DNA of 64,000 bases from Rhizobium glycinendophyticum (GCF_006443685.1 NZ_VFYP01000001.1:1860001-1924000), one strand, 5' to 3'; counted from the first letter of the stretch, positions 43,403 through 53,272 are shown. Notes: generated by a model from the sequence alone, not told the origin. Program-made: numbers and translations.

Positions 43403-45757
43403 ATGAAGGCTGGTTCAAGATTTTTGAACGCAGTGTCGGCGGTCGCGCTGTCTGCTGGTATCGTGTCTACGGGCGCAAGTGTTGCCGTCATGGCCTCGGC
43501 TGTCGCAGCCCAGGCTGCCGTCATTCAGCGGGTTGACGTGCGCGGGGCGCAGCGGGTGGGGCCTGAGGCCGTTCGCTCGAACCTCTCCATCCAGCCTGGC
43601 AAGTCCTTCACCAATGCCGACATCGACGAGTCCGTGAAGCGTCTTTACGCCACCGGCTTCTTCTCCGATGTCCAGATTTCCGTTTCCGGCGGCACGCTCA
43701 TCGTGACCGTCGCTGAGAACCAGCTGATCAATCAGGTGGTCTTCAACGGCAACCGCAAGATCAAGGATGACAAGCTCGTCGGCATCGTCCAGACGCAGCC
43801 GCAGGGTCCCTATTCCGACAGCCTGATCAGCTCCGACATCCAGCGCATCAAGGAAGCCTATTCCGCGATTGGCCGCAGTGACGTCGAGGTGACGACCCAG
43901 GTCGTTCCGGTTGCTGAAGGCCGCGTCAATCTCGCTTTCGTCATCAACGAAGGCGAGCGCACCAAGATCAGCGCAATCAATTTCAGCGGCAACAATGCGT
44001 ATTCCGACGGTCGTCTCGCATCCGTATTGCAGACGAAGGAATCGGGCATGCTGTCCTTCCTGACGCGCAAGGATGTCTACAACGAAGACAAGCTGCGCGC
44101 CGATGAAGAGGCGCTGCGCCAGTTCTACTACAACCACGGCTATGCCGACTTCCGCGTTATATCCTCGGAAGCTGTGCTCAACGAGGCTGGCAACGAATAC
44201 ACGATCAACATCACGGTTGATGAAGGGCAGCGCTATAAGTTCGGCGCAGTCTCTGTCGAATCGACCGTTGATGGCGTGGATGCTGCCCAGCTTCAGGGTC
44301 TCGTTGAAACCCGCGAAGGCAGCACTTACAGCGCGCGCGACGTCCAGAAGTCGATGGAAGCCATTTCCCGCCGCGTTTCGTCGGCAGGTTATCCTTTTGC
44401 TCGCGTCGTTCCGCGTGGCGATCGCAACTTCGAAAACAACACGATCGGCGTGACCTATCTGGTGGACCAGGGCGAGCGCGCCTATGTCGAGCGTATCGAG
44501 GTGCGCGGCAATACCCGTACTCGTGACTACGTCATCCGCCGCGAGTTCGACATTTCCGAAGGCGACGCCTTCAACCAGGAAACCATCACCCGCGCCAAGC
44601 GTCGCCTCGAAGCCCTCGGCTTCTTCTCGTCGGTCAACATTTCGACCCAGGCCGGCAGCTCGCCGGACCGCGTTGTCGTCGTTGTGGACGTGCAGGACCA
44701 GCCGACCGGCTCGTTCGGGATCGGCGCTGGCTACTCGGTCGACAATGGCGGTGTGGTTCTGGAAGCCTCTGTCGAAGAAAAGAACTTCCTCGGTCGCGGT
44801 CAGTTTATCCGCGTTGCCGCCGGCGGTGGCTTCGACGACACGCAGACCTACAACTTCTCCTTCACCGAGCCTTACTTCCTCGGTTACCGTCTGGCTGCCG
44901 GCTTCGATGTCTTCAAGAGCGCGACCAGCAGCAACTCGGAATACGATTACGAGGAGCAGGGCGCGACGGTTCGCGTGACGGCGCCGATCACGGAAGATAT
45001 CGCGACGACGCTTCGCTATACGTACAAGCAGATCGACTACATCGAAGATGGTGCGTTCGGTGCAGACAACGCGCCTGGCGGCGGCGATGACCAGGTTGCC
45101 GATCCTTACATCGATGCCATCGTTGGTAGCACCTGGACCCAGTCGATCCTCGGTCACTCGATCGTTTACAACACGGTCGACGATCGTCAGAACCCGCATG
45201 AAGGCATTTATGCCAGCTTCACGCAGGAATATGCCGGTCTCGGTGGCGACTCAGACTTCTACAAGGCCTATGTTCGCGCCAAGATGTTCTATACGCTGTC
45301 TGACGAACTCGATGTCGTCGGCTCGCTCTCTGGTTCGGCCGGTCACGTTGTCGCGCTCGGTGACAACCTGAACGTCTTCGACCAGTTCAAGATTGGCGGC
45401 AAGGAAGTTCGTGGCTTCGCCAACAGCGGCATTGGTCCGCGCCAGGATGGTGATGCTATCGGCGGTACGACCTACTTCACCGCTTCTGCTGAAGCGACCT
45501 TCCCGCTGCCAGCGGTTCCGCAAGACCTTGGATTCCGTGGCGCAGTATTCGCAGATGCCGGCACTCTCTACGGCAGCGAACTGGCGAGAGACGGCACGGC
45601 TGTCGGTACCGGCATGTCGATCCGCGCGTCAGTTGGCGCCGGCATCTTGTGGAACTCGCCCTTCGGCGCGCTTCGCTTCGACTATGCTGTTCCGGTCGCC
45701 AAGGAAGACTTTGACGACACGCAGGAATTCCGGTTCAGCATGGCGAACCAGTTCTAA
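43403..45757 (+). CDS. bamA: Outer membrane protein assembly factor BamA
   Basis: 784 residues: signal peptide (about 1-38), five POTRA repeats (about 40-430, for example QRVDVRGAQRVGPEAV and VERIEVRGNTRTRDYVI) and the C-terminal 16-strand barrel with the substrate-gate block (FKIGGKEVRGFANSGIGPRQ region) ending in Phe. It inserts beta-barrel proteins into the outer membrane. No skp gene follows, unlike in enterobacteria. Confidence 0.97.
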   Translation: MKAGSRFLNAVSAVALSAGIVSTGASVAVMASAVAAQAAVIQRVDVRGAQRVGPEAVRSNLSIQPGKSFTNADIDESVKRLYATGFFSDVQISVSGGTLIVTVAENQLINQVVFNGNRKIKDDKLVGIVQTQPQGPYSDSLISSDIQRIKEAYSAIGRSDVEVTTQVVPVAEGRVNLAFVINEGERTKISAINFSGNNAYSDGRLASVLQTKESGMLSFLTRKDVYNEDKLRADEEALRQFYYNHGYADFRVISSEAVLNEAGNEYTINITVDEGQRYKFGAVSVESTVDGVDAAQLQGLVETREGSTYSARDVQKSMEAISRRVSSAGYPFARVVPRGDRNFENNTIGVTYLVDQGERAYVERIEVRGNTRTRDYVIRREFDISEGDAFNQETITRAKRRLEALGFFSSVNISTQAGSSPDRVVVVVDVQDQPTGSFGIGAGYSVDNGGVVLEASVEEKNFLGRGQFIRVAAGGGFDDTQTYNFSFTEPYFLGYRLAAGFDVFKSATSSNSEYDYEEQGATVRVTAPITEDIATTLRYTYKQIDYIEDGAFGADNAPGGGDDQVADPYIDAIVGSTWTQSILGHSIVYNTVDDRQNPHEGIYASFTQEYAGLGGDSDFYKAYVRAKMFYTLSDELDVVGSLSGSAGHVVALGDNLNVFDQFKIGGKEVRGFANSGIGPRQDGDAIGGTTYFTASAEATFPLPAVPQDLGFRGAVFADAGTLYGSELARDGTAVGTGMSIRASVGAGILWNSPFGALRFDYAVPVAKEDFDDTQEFRFSMANQF

Positions 45758-45807
45758 GACAAGCGGTCCAGAACTGCTGACAGGTTGACGTTCTGGAGCG
45801 TTTTCTG

Positions 45808-46872
45808 ATGGAGCATAACCACTTCTTTCCGCCCCATGCCGGGGTGACCCTGGCTGCACTTGCAGCCCATACGGGGGCGGAATTGGCAGATGAGACGCAG
45901 GGCGAGACGATCATCCGGTCGGTCTCGCCCGTTGCTCGCGCCAAGGCGGGCGACGTCTGCTATATCCTGTCCCGTCGCAACCGCGATGATCTTCTCAGTT
46001 GCAACGCATCGGCCATATTCTGCGAAAAAGCGCTGGTGTCGCTCATTCCGCAGCACATCCCTGTGCTTGTGGCGAAAAGCGCACAGACCTCCTTTGCTTT
46101 GGCGGGCGCGTTGCTGCATCCCGAGGGTCTCCGTCCGGTCCGCATGACCAGCGAGGCGTCTTTGATCTCGGCTGCTGCCCATGTCGATCCGACTGCCCGT
46201 CTGGAAGACGGCGTCGAGGTTGAGGCAATGGCGGTGATTGGGGCAAACGCCGAGATCGGCAGCGGGACGCGAATTGGTCCCGGCGCGGTGATTGGCCCCG
46301 GCGTGCGCATCGGTCGTGACTGCACCATTGCGGCGGGCGCCACCGTGCAGGTCGCCTTGGTCGGGAACAATGTCATCATTCACAACGGGGCCCGGATTGG
46401 CCAGGATGGTTTCGGTTACGCTCCTGGCCCGCGCGGCATGCTGAAAATCGTTCAGGTCGGTCGCGTGATCATTCAGGATCACGTCGAGATCGGAGCCAAC
46501 ACCACGATCGATCGTGGCACTATGGATGACACGGTCATCGGCGAGGGCACGAAGATCGACAATCTGGTCCAGATCGGCCACAACGTGCGCATCGGACGCC
46601 ATTGCGGCATCGTCAGCCAAGTTGGCATCGCCGGCAGTACGGTGATCGGCGATGGCGTGATGATCGGTGGGGCGGCCGGCGTGAACGGCCATATCAAGAT
46701 CGGCGACGGTGTGCAGATTGCTGCCATGAGCGGTGTCCTGGCCGACGTGCCGCCGGGCGAGAAATATGGCGGGATCCCGGCCCGCCCGTTGAAGGATTAT
46801 CTGCGCGAGGTGGCCGAGACTTTGAGCCGCTATGACAGCCGCGCCAAGGACAAAGGAGCCAGCAATGACTGA
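45808..46872 (+). CDS. lpxD: UDP-3-O-(3-hydroxymyristoyl)glucosamine N-acyltransferase
   Basis: 354 residues. An N-terminal uridine-binding domain (about 1-105) is followed by a left-handed beta-helix of hexapeptide repeats with the catalytic histidine region [19 protein letters not shown]. Third step of lipid A synthesis. Its stop overlaps the fabZ start by 8 bases. Confidence 0.97.
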   Translation: MEHNHFFPPHAGVTLAALAAHTGAELADETQGETIIRSVSPVARAKAGDVCYILSRRNRDDLLSCNASAIFCEKALVSLIPQHIPVLVAKSAQTSFALAGALLHPEGLRPVRMTSEASLISAAAHVDPTARLEDGVEVEAMAVIGANAEIGSGTRIGPGAVIGPGVRIGRDCTIAAGATVQVALVGNNVIIHNGARIGQDGFGYAPGPRGMLKIVQVGRVIIQDHVEIGANTTIDRGTMDDTVIGEGTKIDNLVQIGHNVRIGRHCGIVSQVGIAGSTVIGDGVMIGGAAGVNGHIKIGDGVQIAAMSGVLADVPPGEKYGGIPARPLKDYLREVAETLSRYDSRAKDKGASND

Positions 46873-47332
46873 CGCCGCAAAGACTGAATTGGGATCGGCT
46901 GATATCTTGGAGATCATGAAGCTCCTGCCGCACCGCTATCCCTTCCTGCTGGTCGACAAGATCGTCGAGATCGACGGCGACGATTCGGCGATCGGCATCA
47001 AGAATGTAACAGCCAACGAGCCGCACTTTACCGGACACTTCCCGGATTCGCCGATTATGCCGGGTGTGTTGCTGATCGAAGGCATGGCTCAGACGGCCGG
47101 TGCGATCTGCGCCCGTAAACAGGGTGAGGGCGGTAACCTCGTCTACTTCATGACCATCGACAATGCGCGCTTCCGCAAGCCCGTCGTTCCGGGCGACCGG
47201 GTCGAATTCCATGTGGTCAAGCAGAAGCGGCGAGGCAATATCTGGAAGTTCCACTGCGACGCCAAGGTTGACGGCCAGCTGGCCGCGGAAGCGGATATCG
47301 GCGCCATGATCATGCGCAAGGACGCGAAATGA
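46865..47332 (+). CDS. fabZ: 3-hydroxyacyl-ACP dehydratase FabZ
   Basis: 155-residue hot-dog-fold enzyme. The catalytic histidine is in [16 protein letters not shown] and the glutamate in [11 protein letters not shown]. It draws hydroxyacyl-ACP into fatty-acid synthesis in competition with LpxA and LpxD. AAGGAG precedes the ATG at 46865; overlaps lpxD and lpxA at its two ends. Confidence 0.97.
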   Translation: MTDAAKTELGSADILEIMKLLPHRYPFLLVDKIVEIDGDDSAIGIKNVTANEPHFTGHFPDSPIMPGVLLIEGMAQTAGAICARKQGEGGNLVYFMTIDNARFRKPVVPGDRVEFHVVKQKRRGNIWKFHCDAKVDGQLAAEADIGAMIMRKDAK

Positions 47333-48144
47333 GCACGATTGCCGCCACTGCCGTGATCCATCCGATGGCGGTCGTCGAGGCGGGCGCCGTCATCGGCGAG
47401 AATGTGCGCATTGGCCCATTCTGCCATGTCGGTCCGCGCGTCACTCTGAAGGACGGCGTGGAGCTGATGTCGAACGCCGTTGTCAGCGGCCTGACGGAGA
47501 TCGGTCCAAACAGCCGCATCTTTCCGATGGCGGTGATTGGTGGCGTGTCGCAGAGCCTGCATGAGGCGGGCGAAGATTCACGCCTCATTGTGGGCGCAAA
47601 TTGCACTATGCGCGAAGGCGTGACGATGAACTGCGGCACGGTCGGCGGTGGCGGGATCACGCGTGTCGGCGACAATTGCCTGTTTCTCGCCAATTCACAC
47701 GTCGCCCATGACTGCATCCTCGGCAACAACATCATCCTGTCGAACAATGTGATGCTGGCCGGGCATGTGCGGGTCGAGGATTACGTGATCCTGAGCGGCG
47801 GCTGTGCCGTGCACCAGTTCACCCGGATCGGCCGGAACGCCTTCATCGGCGGCCTGGCGGCCGTCAGCTACGATGTCATTCCTTACGGCATGCTGAACGG
47901 AAACCCGGGCATTCTCGGCGGACTGAACGTCGTCGGAATGACGCGCGCCGGGATTGAGCGCTCGGTCATTCATCAGGTTCGCCGCGCCTTCAAGCAGATC
48001 TTCGAAGGCGAGGGGTCGGCGCGTGCCAATGCCGCCGCGATCCGCGAGGAATATCTCGATTGCCCGCAGGTGATCGAAATTCTTGATTTCATTGCCGCCG
48101 AAAGCGACCGGGCGCTATCGTCGCCCCATCGCGGCAAGAATTAA
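47329..48144 (+). CDS. lpxA: UDP-N-acetylglucosamine O-acyltransferase
   Basis: 271 residues of hexapeptide repeats forming a beta-helix, with the catalytic histidine in [12 protein letters not shown] and the C-terminal helical end. First committed step of lipid A synthesis. Start overlaps fabZ by 4 bases (ATGA). The next gene starts 5 bases after the stop. Confidence 0.97.
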   Translation: MSTIAATAVIHPMAVVEAGAVIGENVRIGPFCHVGPRVTLKDGVELMSNAVVSGLTEIGPNSRIFPMAVIGGVSQSLHEAGEDSRLIVGANCTMREGVTMNCGTVGGGGITRVGDNCLFLANSHVAHDCILGNNIILSNNVMLAGHVRVEDYVILSGGCAVHQFTRIGRNAFIGGLAAVSYDVIPYGMLNGNPGILGGLNVVGMTRAGIERSVIHQVRRAFKQIFEGEGSARANAAAIREEYLDCPQVIEILDFIAAESDRALSSPHRGKN

Positions 48145-48148
48145 CACC

Positions 48149-49036
48149 ATGACGTCCGCCAGCGCAACGCAAGGCCTGGCATCGAAAGGTCGCCTTGCCA
48201 TTATCGCCGGTGGTGGCAAACTGCCGCTGTTCCTGGCAGAGGCCGCGCGCGCGGCGGGCGAGGACCCGTTCATCCTGCGCCTGAAGAACGAAGCTGACGG
48301 CGACTGGCAGTCTTATGAGAATGCAATCGTCGGCGTCGGCGACATGGCGGGACTGTCTGCCCTGTTCGAAAAGTATAGGATCGGCCGCGTCGTCATGTCG
48401 GGCGCCGTCAGGAAGCGCCCGGCCTTCGGCGAGATCAGGGTCAATCTCCGATCTATTCTCAAACTGCCCATGGCGCTGAAGACACTGCTTGCGGGCGGCG
48501 ACGATGCGGTGCTGCGTATGGTCATATCTCTGATAGAGGCGCAAGGCTGCGAGGTACTGGGCGCGCACGAAATTCTGCCGGGATTGCTGGCGACGGTCGG
48601 TCCTCTGGGAAAGGTCAGCCCTTCTGCGGACGACCTGAAAGACATCGACCGCGCCGGCGATGCCGCCGAAACATTGGGGCGTCTGGACGTGGGGCAGGGC
48701 GCCGTCAGTGTCGGCGGCCGCATCGTTGCCCTCGAGGGCGTTGAGGGAACGGATGCCATGTTGGCGCGCGTCGCCGGCTTGCGCGCCGAAGGACGCATCT
48801 CCCAACGCCGCAAGGGCGTGATCGTCAAGCTGTGCAAGCCGCAACAGGACCTGCGCGCCGATTTGCCGACCATCGGGGTTTCTACCGTTGAAAACGCCAG
48901 GGCCGCAGGTCTTGCCGGCATTGCAGTTGAGGCGGGACGGGCACTGGTGGTCGAGCGCGAATCGATGATCGCTGCTGCGAACGCGGCCGGCCTCTTCGTC
49001 GTCGGCATCGAGCGCACGGGAAAGGACAAGGCCTGA
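48149..49036 (+). CDS. lpxI: UDP-2,3-diacylglucosamine pyrophosphatase LpxI
   Basis: 295 residues of the DUF1009 family, the alphaproteobacterial replacement for LpxH. Blocks LAIIAGGGKLPLFLAEAA, VGVGDMAGL and the C-terminal DLPTIGVSTVENARAAGLAGIAVEAGRAL. It produces lipid X. The position between lpxA and lpxB supports the assignment. The ATG at 48149 has no clear ribosome-binding site, which fits coupling to lpxA. Confidence 0.95.
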   Translation: MTSASATQGLASKGRLAIIAGGGKLPLFLAEAARAAGEDPFILRLKNEADGDWQSYENAIVGVGDMAGLSALFEKYRIGRVVMSGAVRKRPAFGEIRVNLRSILKLPMALKTLLAGGDDAVLRMVISLIEAQGCEVLGAHEILPGLLATVGPLGKVSPSADDLKDIDRAGDAAETLGRLDVGQGAVSVGGRIVALEGVEGTDAMLARVAGLRAEGRISQRRKGVIVKLCKPQQDLRADLPTIGVSTVENARAAGLAGIAVEAGRALVVERESMIAAANAAGLFVVGIERTGKDKA

Positions 49037-50211
49037 TGAGCCAGAAGCCTCTGAAGATCGCCGTGATTGCCGGCGAAGTCTCCGGTGACCTGCTTGGTGC
49101 CGATCTGGTCGCGGCCTTGAAGCAGCGCCATGCGGGCCCGACAGAACTGGTGGGCGTCGGTGGTGATGCGCTCCAGGCGCAGGGGCTGCACTCTCTTTTC
49201 GACTTCTCCGAACTGTCGATCATGGGCATTACCCAGGTGCTCTCGAAGCTCCCGCGTCTGCTGAAGCTGATCTCGGTAACATCTGACGCCCTCATCGCCG
49301 CAAAGCCGGATCTGCTTCTGATCGTCGACAGCCCGGATTTCACCCATCGGGTTGCCAAGAAGGTGCGCAAGCGCCTGCCGGATCTGCCGGTGGTCAACTA
49401 TGTCTGCCCAAGCGTCTGGGCCTGGAAGGAATACCGCGCCAAGGCAATGCTGCCATACGTTGACGAGGTGCTGGCAGTGCTGCCCTTCGAGCCGGAGGTC
49501 ATGGAACGCTTGGGCGGCCCCAAGACGCATTTCATCGGTCATCGCCTTACTAGCCATCCCGACATCCTGCGCGTCCGCTCTGTGCGGAGAACGCGTGCGC
49601 CGAAACCCGCTGGTGAAGGGCGCACGATCTTGCTCCTGCCTGGCTCACGCGGCGCCGAGATATCCGTTCTTCTTCCGATCTTCGAAAAGGCAATGGAAGA
49701 ATTCGTCGCGCGCAACGGTCATACCCGTTTCCTCCTGCCGACGGTGCCCCGCCAGGAAGCCCGTGTCCGTGAAATCACGGCGTCATGGGCTATCCGCCCG
49801 GACATTCTGTTAGGCGAGGCGGCCAAGTGGCAGGCCTTCGAAGAGGCGGATGCTGCAATCGCCGCCTCCGGCACCGTGATCCTGGAACTGGCACTGGCCC
49901 ATGTGCCCGTTGTCTCCACCTACAAGGGGGACTGGATCATCCGGACGCTCGCCAACCGGATCAAGGTCTGGACGGGCGCGCTTCCAAACCTCATCGCCGA
50001 CTACGCCATCGTTGCAGAATATTTCAACGACGTGCTGCGTCCGGCAAGCCTGGTCCGTTGGGCCGAGCGTCTGTCAACAGATACCCCTCAGCGCACCACC
50101 ATGCTCGCCGGTTATGACGATGTCTGGAGCAGGCTGCAGACCGACGTGCCATCGGGGGAGGCGGGGGCGGAACTGGTTCTTTCGCTTTTACGTCGACGCG
50201 GGCGCCTCTGA
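49036..50211 (+). CDS. lpxB: Lipid A disaccharide synthase
   Basis: 391-residue GT19 glycosyltransferase with the family blocks AGEVSGDLLGADL, DSPDFTHRVAKKVRK, YVCPSVWAWKEYRAKAM and the nucleotide-sugar site with ASGTVILELALAHVPVVSTYK. Joins lipid X and UDP-diacylglucosamine. Its ATG overlaps the lpxI stop by one base. Last gene of the row; znuA follows on the opposite strand. Confidence 0.97.
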   Translation: MSQKPLKIAVIAGEVSGDLLGADLVAALKQRHAGPTELVGVGGDALQAQGLHSLFDFSELSIMGITQVLSKLPRLLKLISVTSDALIAAKPDLLLIVDSPDFTHRVAKKVRKRLPDLPVVNYVCPSVWAWKEYRAKAMLPYVDEVLAVLPFEPEVMERLGGPKTHFIGHRLTSHPDILRVRSVRRTRAPKPAGEGRTILLLPGSRGAEISVLLPIFEKAMEEFVARNGHTRFLLPTVPRQEARVREITASWAIRPDILLGEAAKWQAFEEADAAIAASGTVILELALAHVPVVSTYKGDWIIRTLANRIKVWTGALPNLIADYAIVAEYFNDVLRPASLVRWAERLSTDTPQRTTMLAGYDDVWSRLQTDVPSGEAGAELVLSLLRRRGRL

Positions 50212-50297
50212 GCCTCGATCTTCGACCGATACGGCCGCATATCATTGTCCGCATCCTCTCGATTTCTCATGCATGCCCTCGGCAGCGGGACAACAAA

Positions 50298-50321
50298 AAG
50301 GCGAGGCCGAGGCCCCGCCTT
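50298..50321 (-). terminator. Terminator of znuA (possibly bidirectional)
   Basis: Stem AAGGCGAGGCC/GGCCCCGCCTT with one mismatch and a 2-base loop. On the minus strand it is followed by TTTTTGTTG. Lies between the convergent lpxB and znuA genes. Confidence 0.8.
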
Positions 50322-50341
50322 CTCATCCGGGGGAGGAGGGC

Positions 50342-51409
50342 TTATTGCGACAGGCAATCCACAATCGAGGTTGATAAGTTGCGCATCAATTGGCCGTAGA
50401 GTTCCGGCCCTTCCGGCAGCGCTCCGCCTTCGGGATCCAGGGTACCCGACTTGGCGTCGGTGCCCTCCGTGACCACATTGATCAGCTTCGGCTCGAACTG
50501 CGGTTCGGCAAAGACGCAAGCGGCGCGTAGCGCTGCGATCTTGGCATGAATCTCCGACAGCCGTTCCGCGCCCGGCATGGTTTCCGGGCTGACCGTGACG
50601 GAGCCGGCGACGCGGACCTTGTAGCGTCTCTCGAAATACTGATAGGCGTCGTGAAAGACGACAAAGGGCTGGTCGGCCACTGGCGCGACCTGAGCCGCGA
50701 TATCCTTGTCGAGGGCGTCAAGTTCGGCATAAAGTGCTGCCGTGTTCGCCTCATAGGTTGCCTTGTTGGCGGGATCTGCCTGGATCAGCGAGGTCGCAAT
50801 GACCGCTGCCATGGCCTTCGCATTGGTGGGATCGAGCCAGAGATGCATGTCTGTGCCACCATGCTCGTGGTCATGCCCATCCTCGTGTTCATGCTCTTCT
50901 TCGCCGGCTGCAGCGTGATCGTGTTCATCCGCGTCATGGTCGTGGCCTTCATCCGCATGGGCTTCGGCCGCATCGCCTTTATGATCATGGTGTTCACCCT
51001 CAGCATGATCTCCGTCTGCGTGTTCGCCATGATCATGGGCTTCAAAAGCACCACCCTCCCGGAAGGGCAGCTTGTTGAGGCCGGGAGCATCCGCAAGTTC
51101 CACCACCTTGGCTTTGCCGGCAAGCGCCTCAAGTGGCTTTTCCAGGAACGCTTCCAGTCCCGGTCCGACCCAGAATACCAGATCGGCATTCTCCAGCGCC
51201 CGTGCATTGGAAGGCTTCAACGTATAGGTATGTGGGGAGGCGGCACCTTCGACCACCAGCGTTGGTTCGCCGACACCCTTCATGATCGAGGCGACCAGCG
51301 AATGGATAGGCTTGATTGAAACCACAACCTGCGGCTCCGCCATAGCCATGGTGGGGGCGAGGATGAGGGCAGCAACCGAAGCGGTCAATCCGAGGCGGGT
51401 GTGGCGCAT
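50342..51409 (-). CDS. znuA: Zinc ABC transporter, periplasmic binding protein ZnuA
   Basis: 355 residues. The signal peptide (about 1-24, ending AMA) precedes a cluster A-I metal-binding protein. Zinc ligands are suggested by H60 (SPHTYTLKPS), the HLWLDP histidine after the loop, and the VVFHDAYQYFE histidine. Between them lies a long His/Asp/Glu-rich loop (about 123-187), typical of zinc-specific ZnuA. Divergent from znuCB-zur across two Zur-type palindromes. Confidence 0.96.
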   Translation of the reverse strand: MRHTRLGLTASVAALILAPTMAMAEPQVVVSIKPIHSLVASIMKGVGEPTLVVEGAASPHTYTLKPSNARALENADLVFWVGPGLEAFLEKPLEALAGKAKVVELADAPGLNKLPFREGGAFEAHDHGEHADGDHAEGEHHDHKGDAAEAHADEGHDHDADEHDHAAAGEEEHEHEDGHDHEHGGTDMHLWLDPTNAKAMAAVIATSLIQADPANKATYEANTAALYAELDALDKDIAAQVAPVADQPFVVFHDAYQYFERRYKVRVAGSVTVSPETMPGAERLSEIHAKIAALRAACVFAEPQFEPKLINVVTEGTDAKSGTLDPEGGALPEGPELYGQLMRNLSTSIVDCLSQ

Positions 51410-51432
51410 GAGACGTCCTTCATGGTGGTAAT

Positions 51433-51445
51433 GTAATACTATTAC
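51433..51445. promoter_or_regulatory. Zur-type palindrome 1
   Basis: GTAATA-C-TATTAC, a perfect 13-base palindrome in the znuA-znuC divergent promoter region. It resembles alphaproteobacterial Zur boxes (AT-rich, GTTAT/ATAAC-like arms). It is 24 bases before the znuA ATG. Confidence 0.7.
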
Positions 51446-51454
51446 GTCAATTGC

Positions 51455-51467
51455 GTAATGCTATAAC
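51455..51467. promoter_or_regulatory. Zur-type palindrome 2
   Basis: GTAATGCTATAAC, an imperfect version of palindrome 1, displaced by exactly 22 bases (two helical turns), so two repressor dimers could bind the same DNA face. It is nearer znuC. Confidence 0.65.
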
Positions 51468-51509
51468 GTGTGGCATAGGTATCCGCAACAGCAAATCTCT
51501 GAGAATTGT

Positions 51510-52463
51510 ATGGCAGCCTTCAAAACACGGGATGCGGAGCCGCTGGTATCGCTGGTGGGTGCCGGGGTTTATCGCAATGGACGCTGGCTGGTGCGCGGCG
51601 TTGACTTCTCCGTCCGCCCCGGCGAGATCGTCACTCTGATTGGGCCGAACGGCTCGGGCAAATCGACCAGTGCGAAGCTGGCGACCGGTATTCTGCGCGC
51701 CGACGAAGGACATGTCACCCGCAGGCCCGGCCTGCGCGTTGGTTATGTCCCTCAACGTCTTGCCGTCGATTGGACCATGCCGCTCACCGTTCGTCGCCTG
51801 ATGACGTTGACGGCGCCGCTCGCTTCGGACGAGATCGACCAGGCCCTCGACGCCGTCGGCATCCGCCATCTCGCTGGCGCCGAAGTGCAGCATTTGTCGG
51901 GCGGGGAATTCCAGCGTGCACTGCTTGCCCGCGCCATGGCCCGCAAACCGGACATTCTCGTCCTGGATGAACCGGTCCAGGGTGTCGACTTTTCCGGCGA
52001 AATCGCGCTTTACGACCTGATTACATCGATCCGCAATGCAACCGGCTGCGGCATCCTTCTGATTTCCCACGATCTTCATATCGTCATGGCCGAAACAGAT
52101 ACGGTCATCTGCCTCAACGGCCATGTCTGCTGCCGCGGCACGCCGGCTGCGGTCAGCAGCAGCCCTGAGTATATGCGCCTGTTCGGCGACAAGGCGAGCC
52201 GGACGCTCGCTGTCTACAGCCATGATCACGACCATACCCACCTGCCTGACGGTCGCGTGTTGCATGGCGACGGTAGCATCACCGACCACTGTCATCCGGA
52301 TGATGGGCACCATCACGGTCACTCCGCCAGCGACCATCACCGCCATAGTCATGACCACCATGGCCATCACGATCATGATCATTCTCACGACCAAGATCAC
52401 GATCCCGGGCATGCAAGGGGGAACGTGGCTGATAACACGAAGGAGCATGGCCATGCTGGATGA
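51510..52463 (+). CDS. znuC: Zinc ABC transporter, ATP-binding protein ZnuC with His-rich tail
   Basis: 317 residues. Walker A GPNGSGKST (45-53), signature LSGGEFQRALLA (129-140), Walker B ILVLDEP (149-155) and switch ISHDLH (185-190). After the ATPase core an extension from about 238 to 315 holds about 26 histidines among Asp/Gly/Ser, many as HDH or HHH clusters. E. coli ZnuC (about 250 residues) has no such tail. The extension could store or sense zinc in the cytosol. Start at 51510 (MAAFKTRD) rather than the in-frame 51468. Overlaps znuB by 11 bases. Confidence 0.95.
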   Translation: MAAFKTRDAEPLVSLVGAGVYRNGRWLVRGVDFSVRPGEIVTLIGPNGSGKSTSAKLATGILRADEGHVTRRPGLRVGYVPQRLAVDWTMPLTVRRLMTLTAPLASDEIDQALDAVGIRHLAGAEVQHLSGGEFQRALLARAMARKPDILVLDEPVQGVDFSGEIALYDLITSIRNATGCGILLISHDLHIVMAETDTVICLNGHVCCRGTPAAVSSSPEYMRLFGDKASRTLAVYSHDHDHTHLPDGRVLHGDGSITDHCHPDDGHHHGHSASDHHRHSHDHHGHHDHDHSHDQDHDPGHARGNVADNTKEHGHAG

Positions 52464-53268
52464 TTTCTTCATTCGCGCCATGCTGGCCGGAATTGGCCTC
52501 GCACTTACCACAGGTCCGCTCGGGTGCTTCGTCATCTGGCGGCGCATGGCCTATTTCGGTGACACTATGGCGCATTCGGCGCTGCTTGGGGTGGCTCTGT
52601 CGCTGTTCTTTTCGCTCAATCTGATGCTGAGCGTCTTCGTCGTCGCAGCGCTTGTCTCGCTCATCCTGATCGTCCTGCAGAAACGCCAGGGGCTCTCTGC
52701 CGACGCGCTGCTCGGGATTCTCAGCCATGCGACACTCGCGATCGGGCTGGTGATGGTCGCCTTCATGTCCTGGGTCCGCTTCGATCTGATCGCCTTCCTC
52801 TTCGGCGACATTCTCGCGGTCACGCCGACCGATGTGGGGATCGTCTGGCTTGGTGGCGCGGTTGTTGTGGCGCTTATTGTTTATCTGTGGCGGCCGCTGC
52901 TCGCCGGCACCGTCAATGCAGAATTGGCCGAAGCCGAAGGCATGAACCCGGAGCGCGCCCGCATCGTGTTCATGCTGCTGATGGCTCTGGTGATCGCGAT
53001 TGCGATGAAGATCGTCGGGATCATGCTGATCACGTCGCTGCTCATTATCCCGGCGGCGGCGGCACGTCGCTTTGCCGTCTCGCCCGAGGCCATGGCGTTG
53101 ATCGCCTCACTGCTCGGCGCCATTGCCGTGGTGATCGGGCTGTTCGGCTCCCTGACCTATGACACCCCGTCCGGCCCCTCGATCGTCGTTGCGGCCCTTC
53201 TGCTCTTCCTGATCAGCCTGTTGCCGCGCCCACGTCTGGCGGCGGCTGGCGACCGTCCGAGAGGTTGA
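52453..53268 (+). CDS. znuB: Zinc ABC transporter, permease ZnuB
   Basis: 271 residues with about eight to nine spans and the ABC-3 family blocks GCFVIWRRMAYFGDTMAHSALLGVAL and KIVGIMLITSLLIIPAAAAR. AAGGAG lies 7 bases before the ATG at 52453; the ATG at 52447 is too close to it. Starts inside the last codons of znuC. zur follows after 4 bases. Confidence 0.95.
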   Translation: MLDDFFIRAMLAGIGLALTTGPLGCFVIWRRMAYFGDTMAHSALLGVALSLFFSLNLMLSVFVVAALVSLILIVLQKRQGLSADALLGILSHATLAIGLVMVAFMSWVRFDLIAFLFGDILAVTPTDVGIVWLGGAVVVALIVYLWRPLLAGTVNAELAEAEGMNPERARIVFMLLMALVIAIAMKIVGIMLITSLLIIPAAAARRFAVSPEAMALIASLLGAIAVVIGLFGSLTYDTPSGPSIVVAALLLFLISLLPRPRLAAAGDRPRG

Positions 53269-53272
53269 CCCC

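Noticed and set aside
43415..45199. A 594-codon open frame on the minus strand opposite bamA
   Set aside because: Antisense shadow of BamA; no ribosome-binding site or protein family.
52123..52452. Upstream extension of the znuB frame by 110 codons inside znuC
   Set aside because: The extension reads the His-codon-rich DNA in another frame. The real znuB start at 52453 has AAGGAG at the right distance and begins at the family N-terminus.
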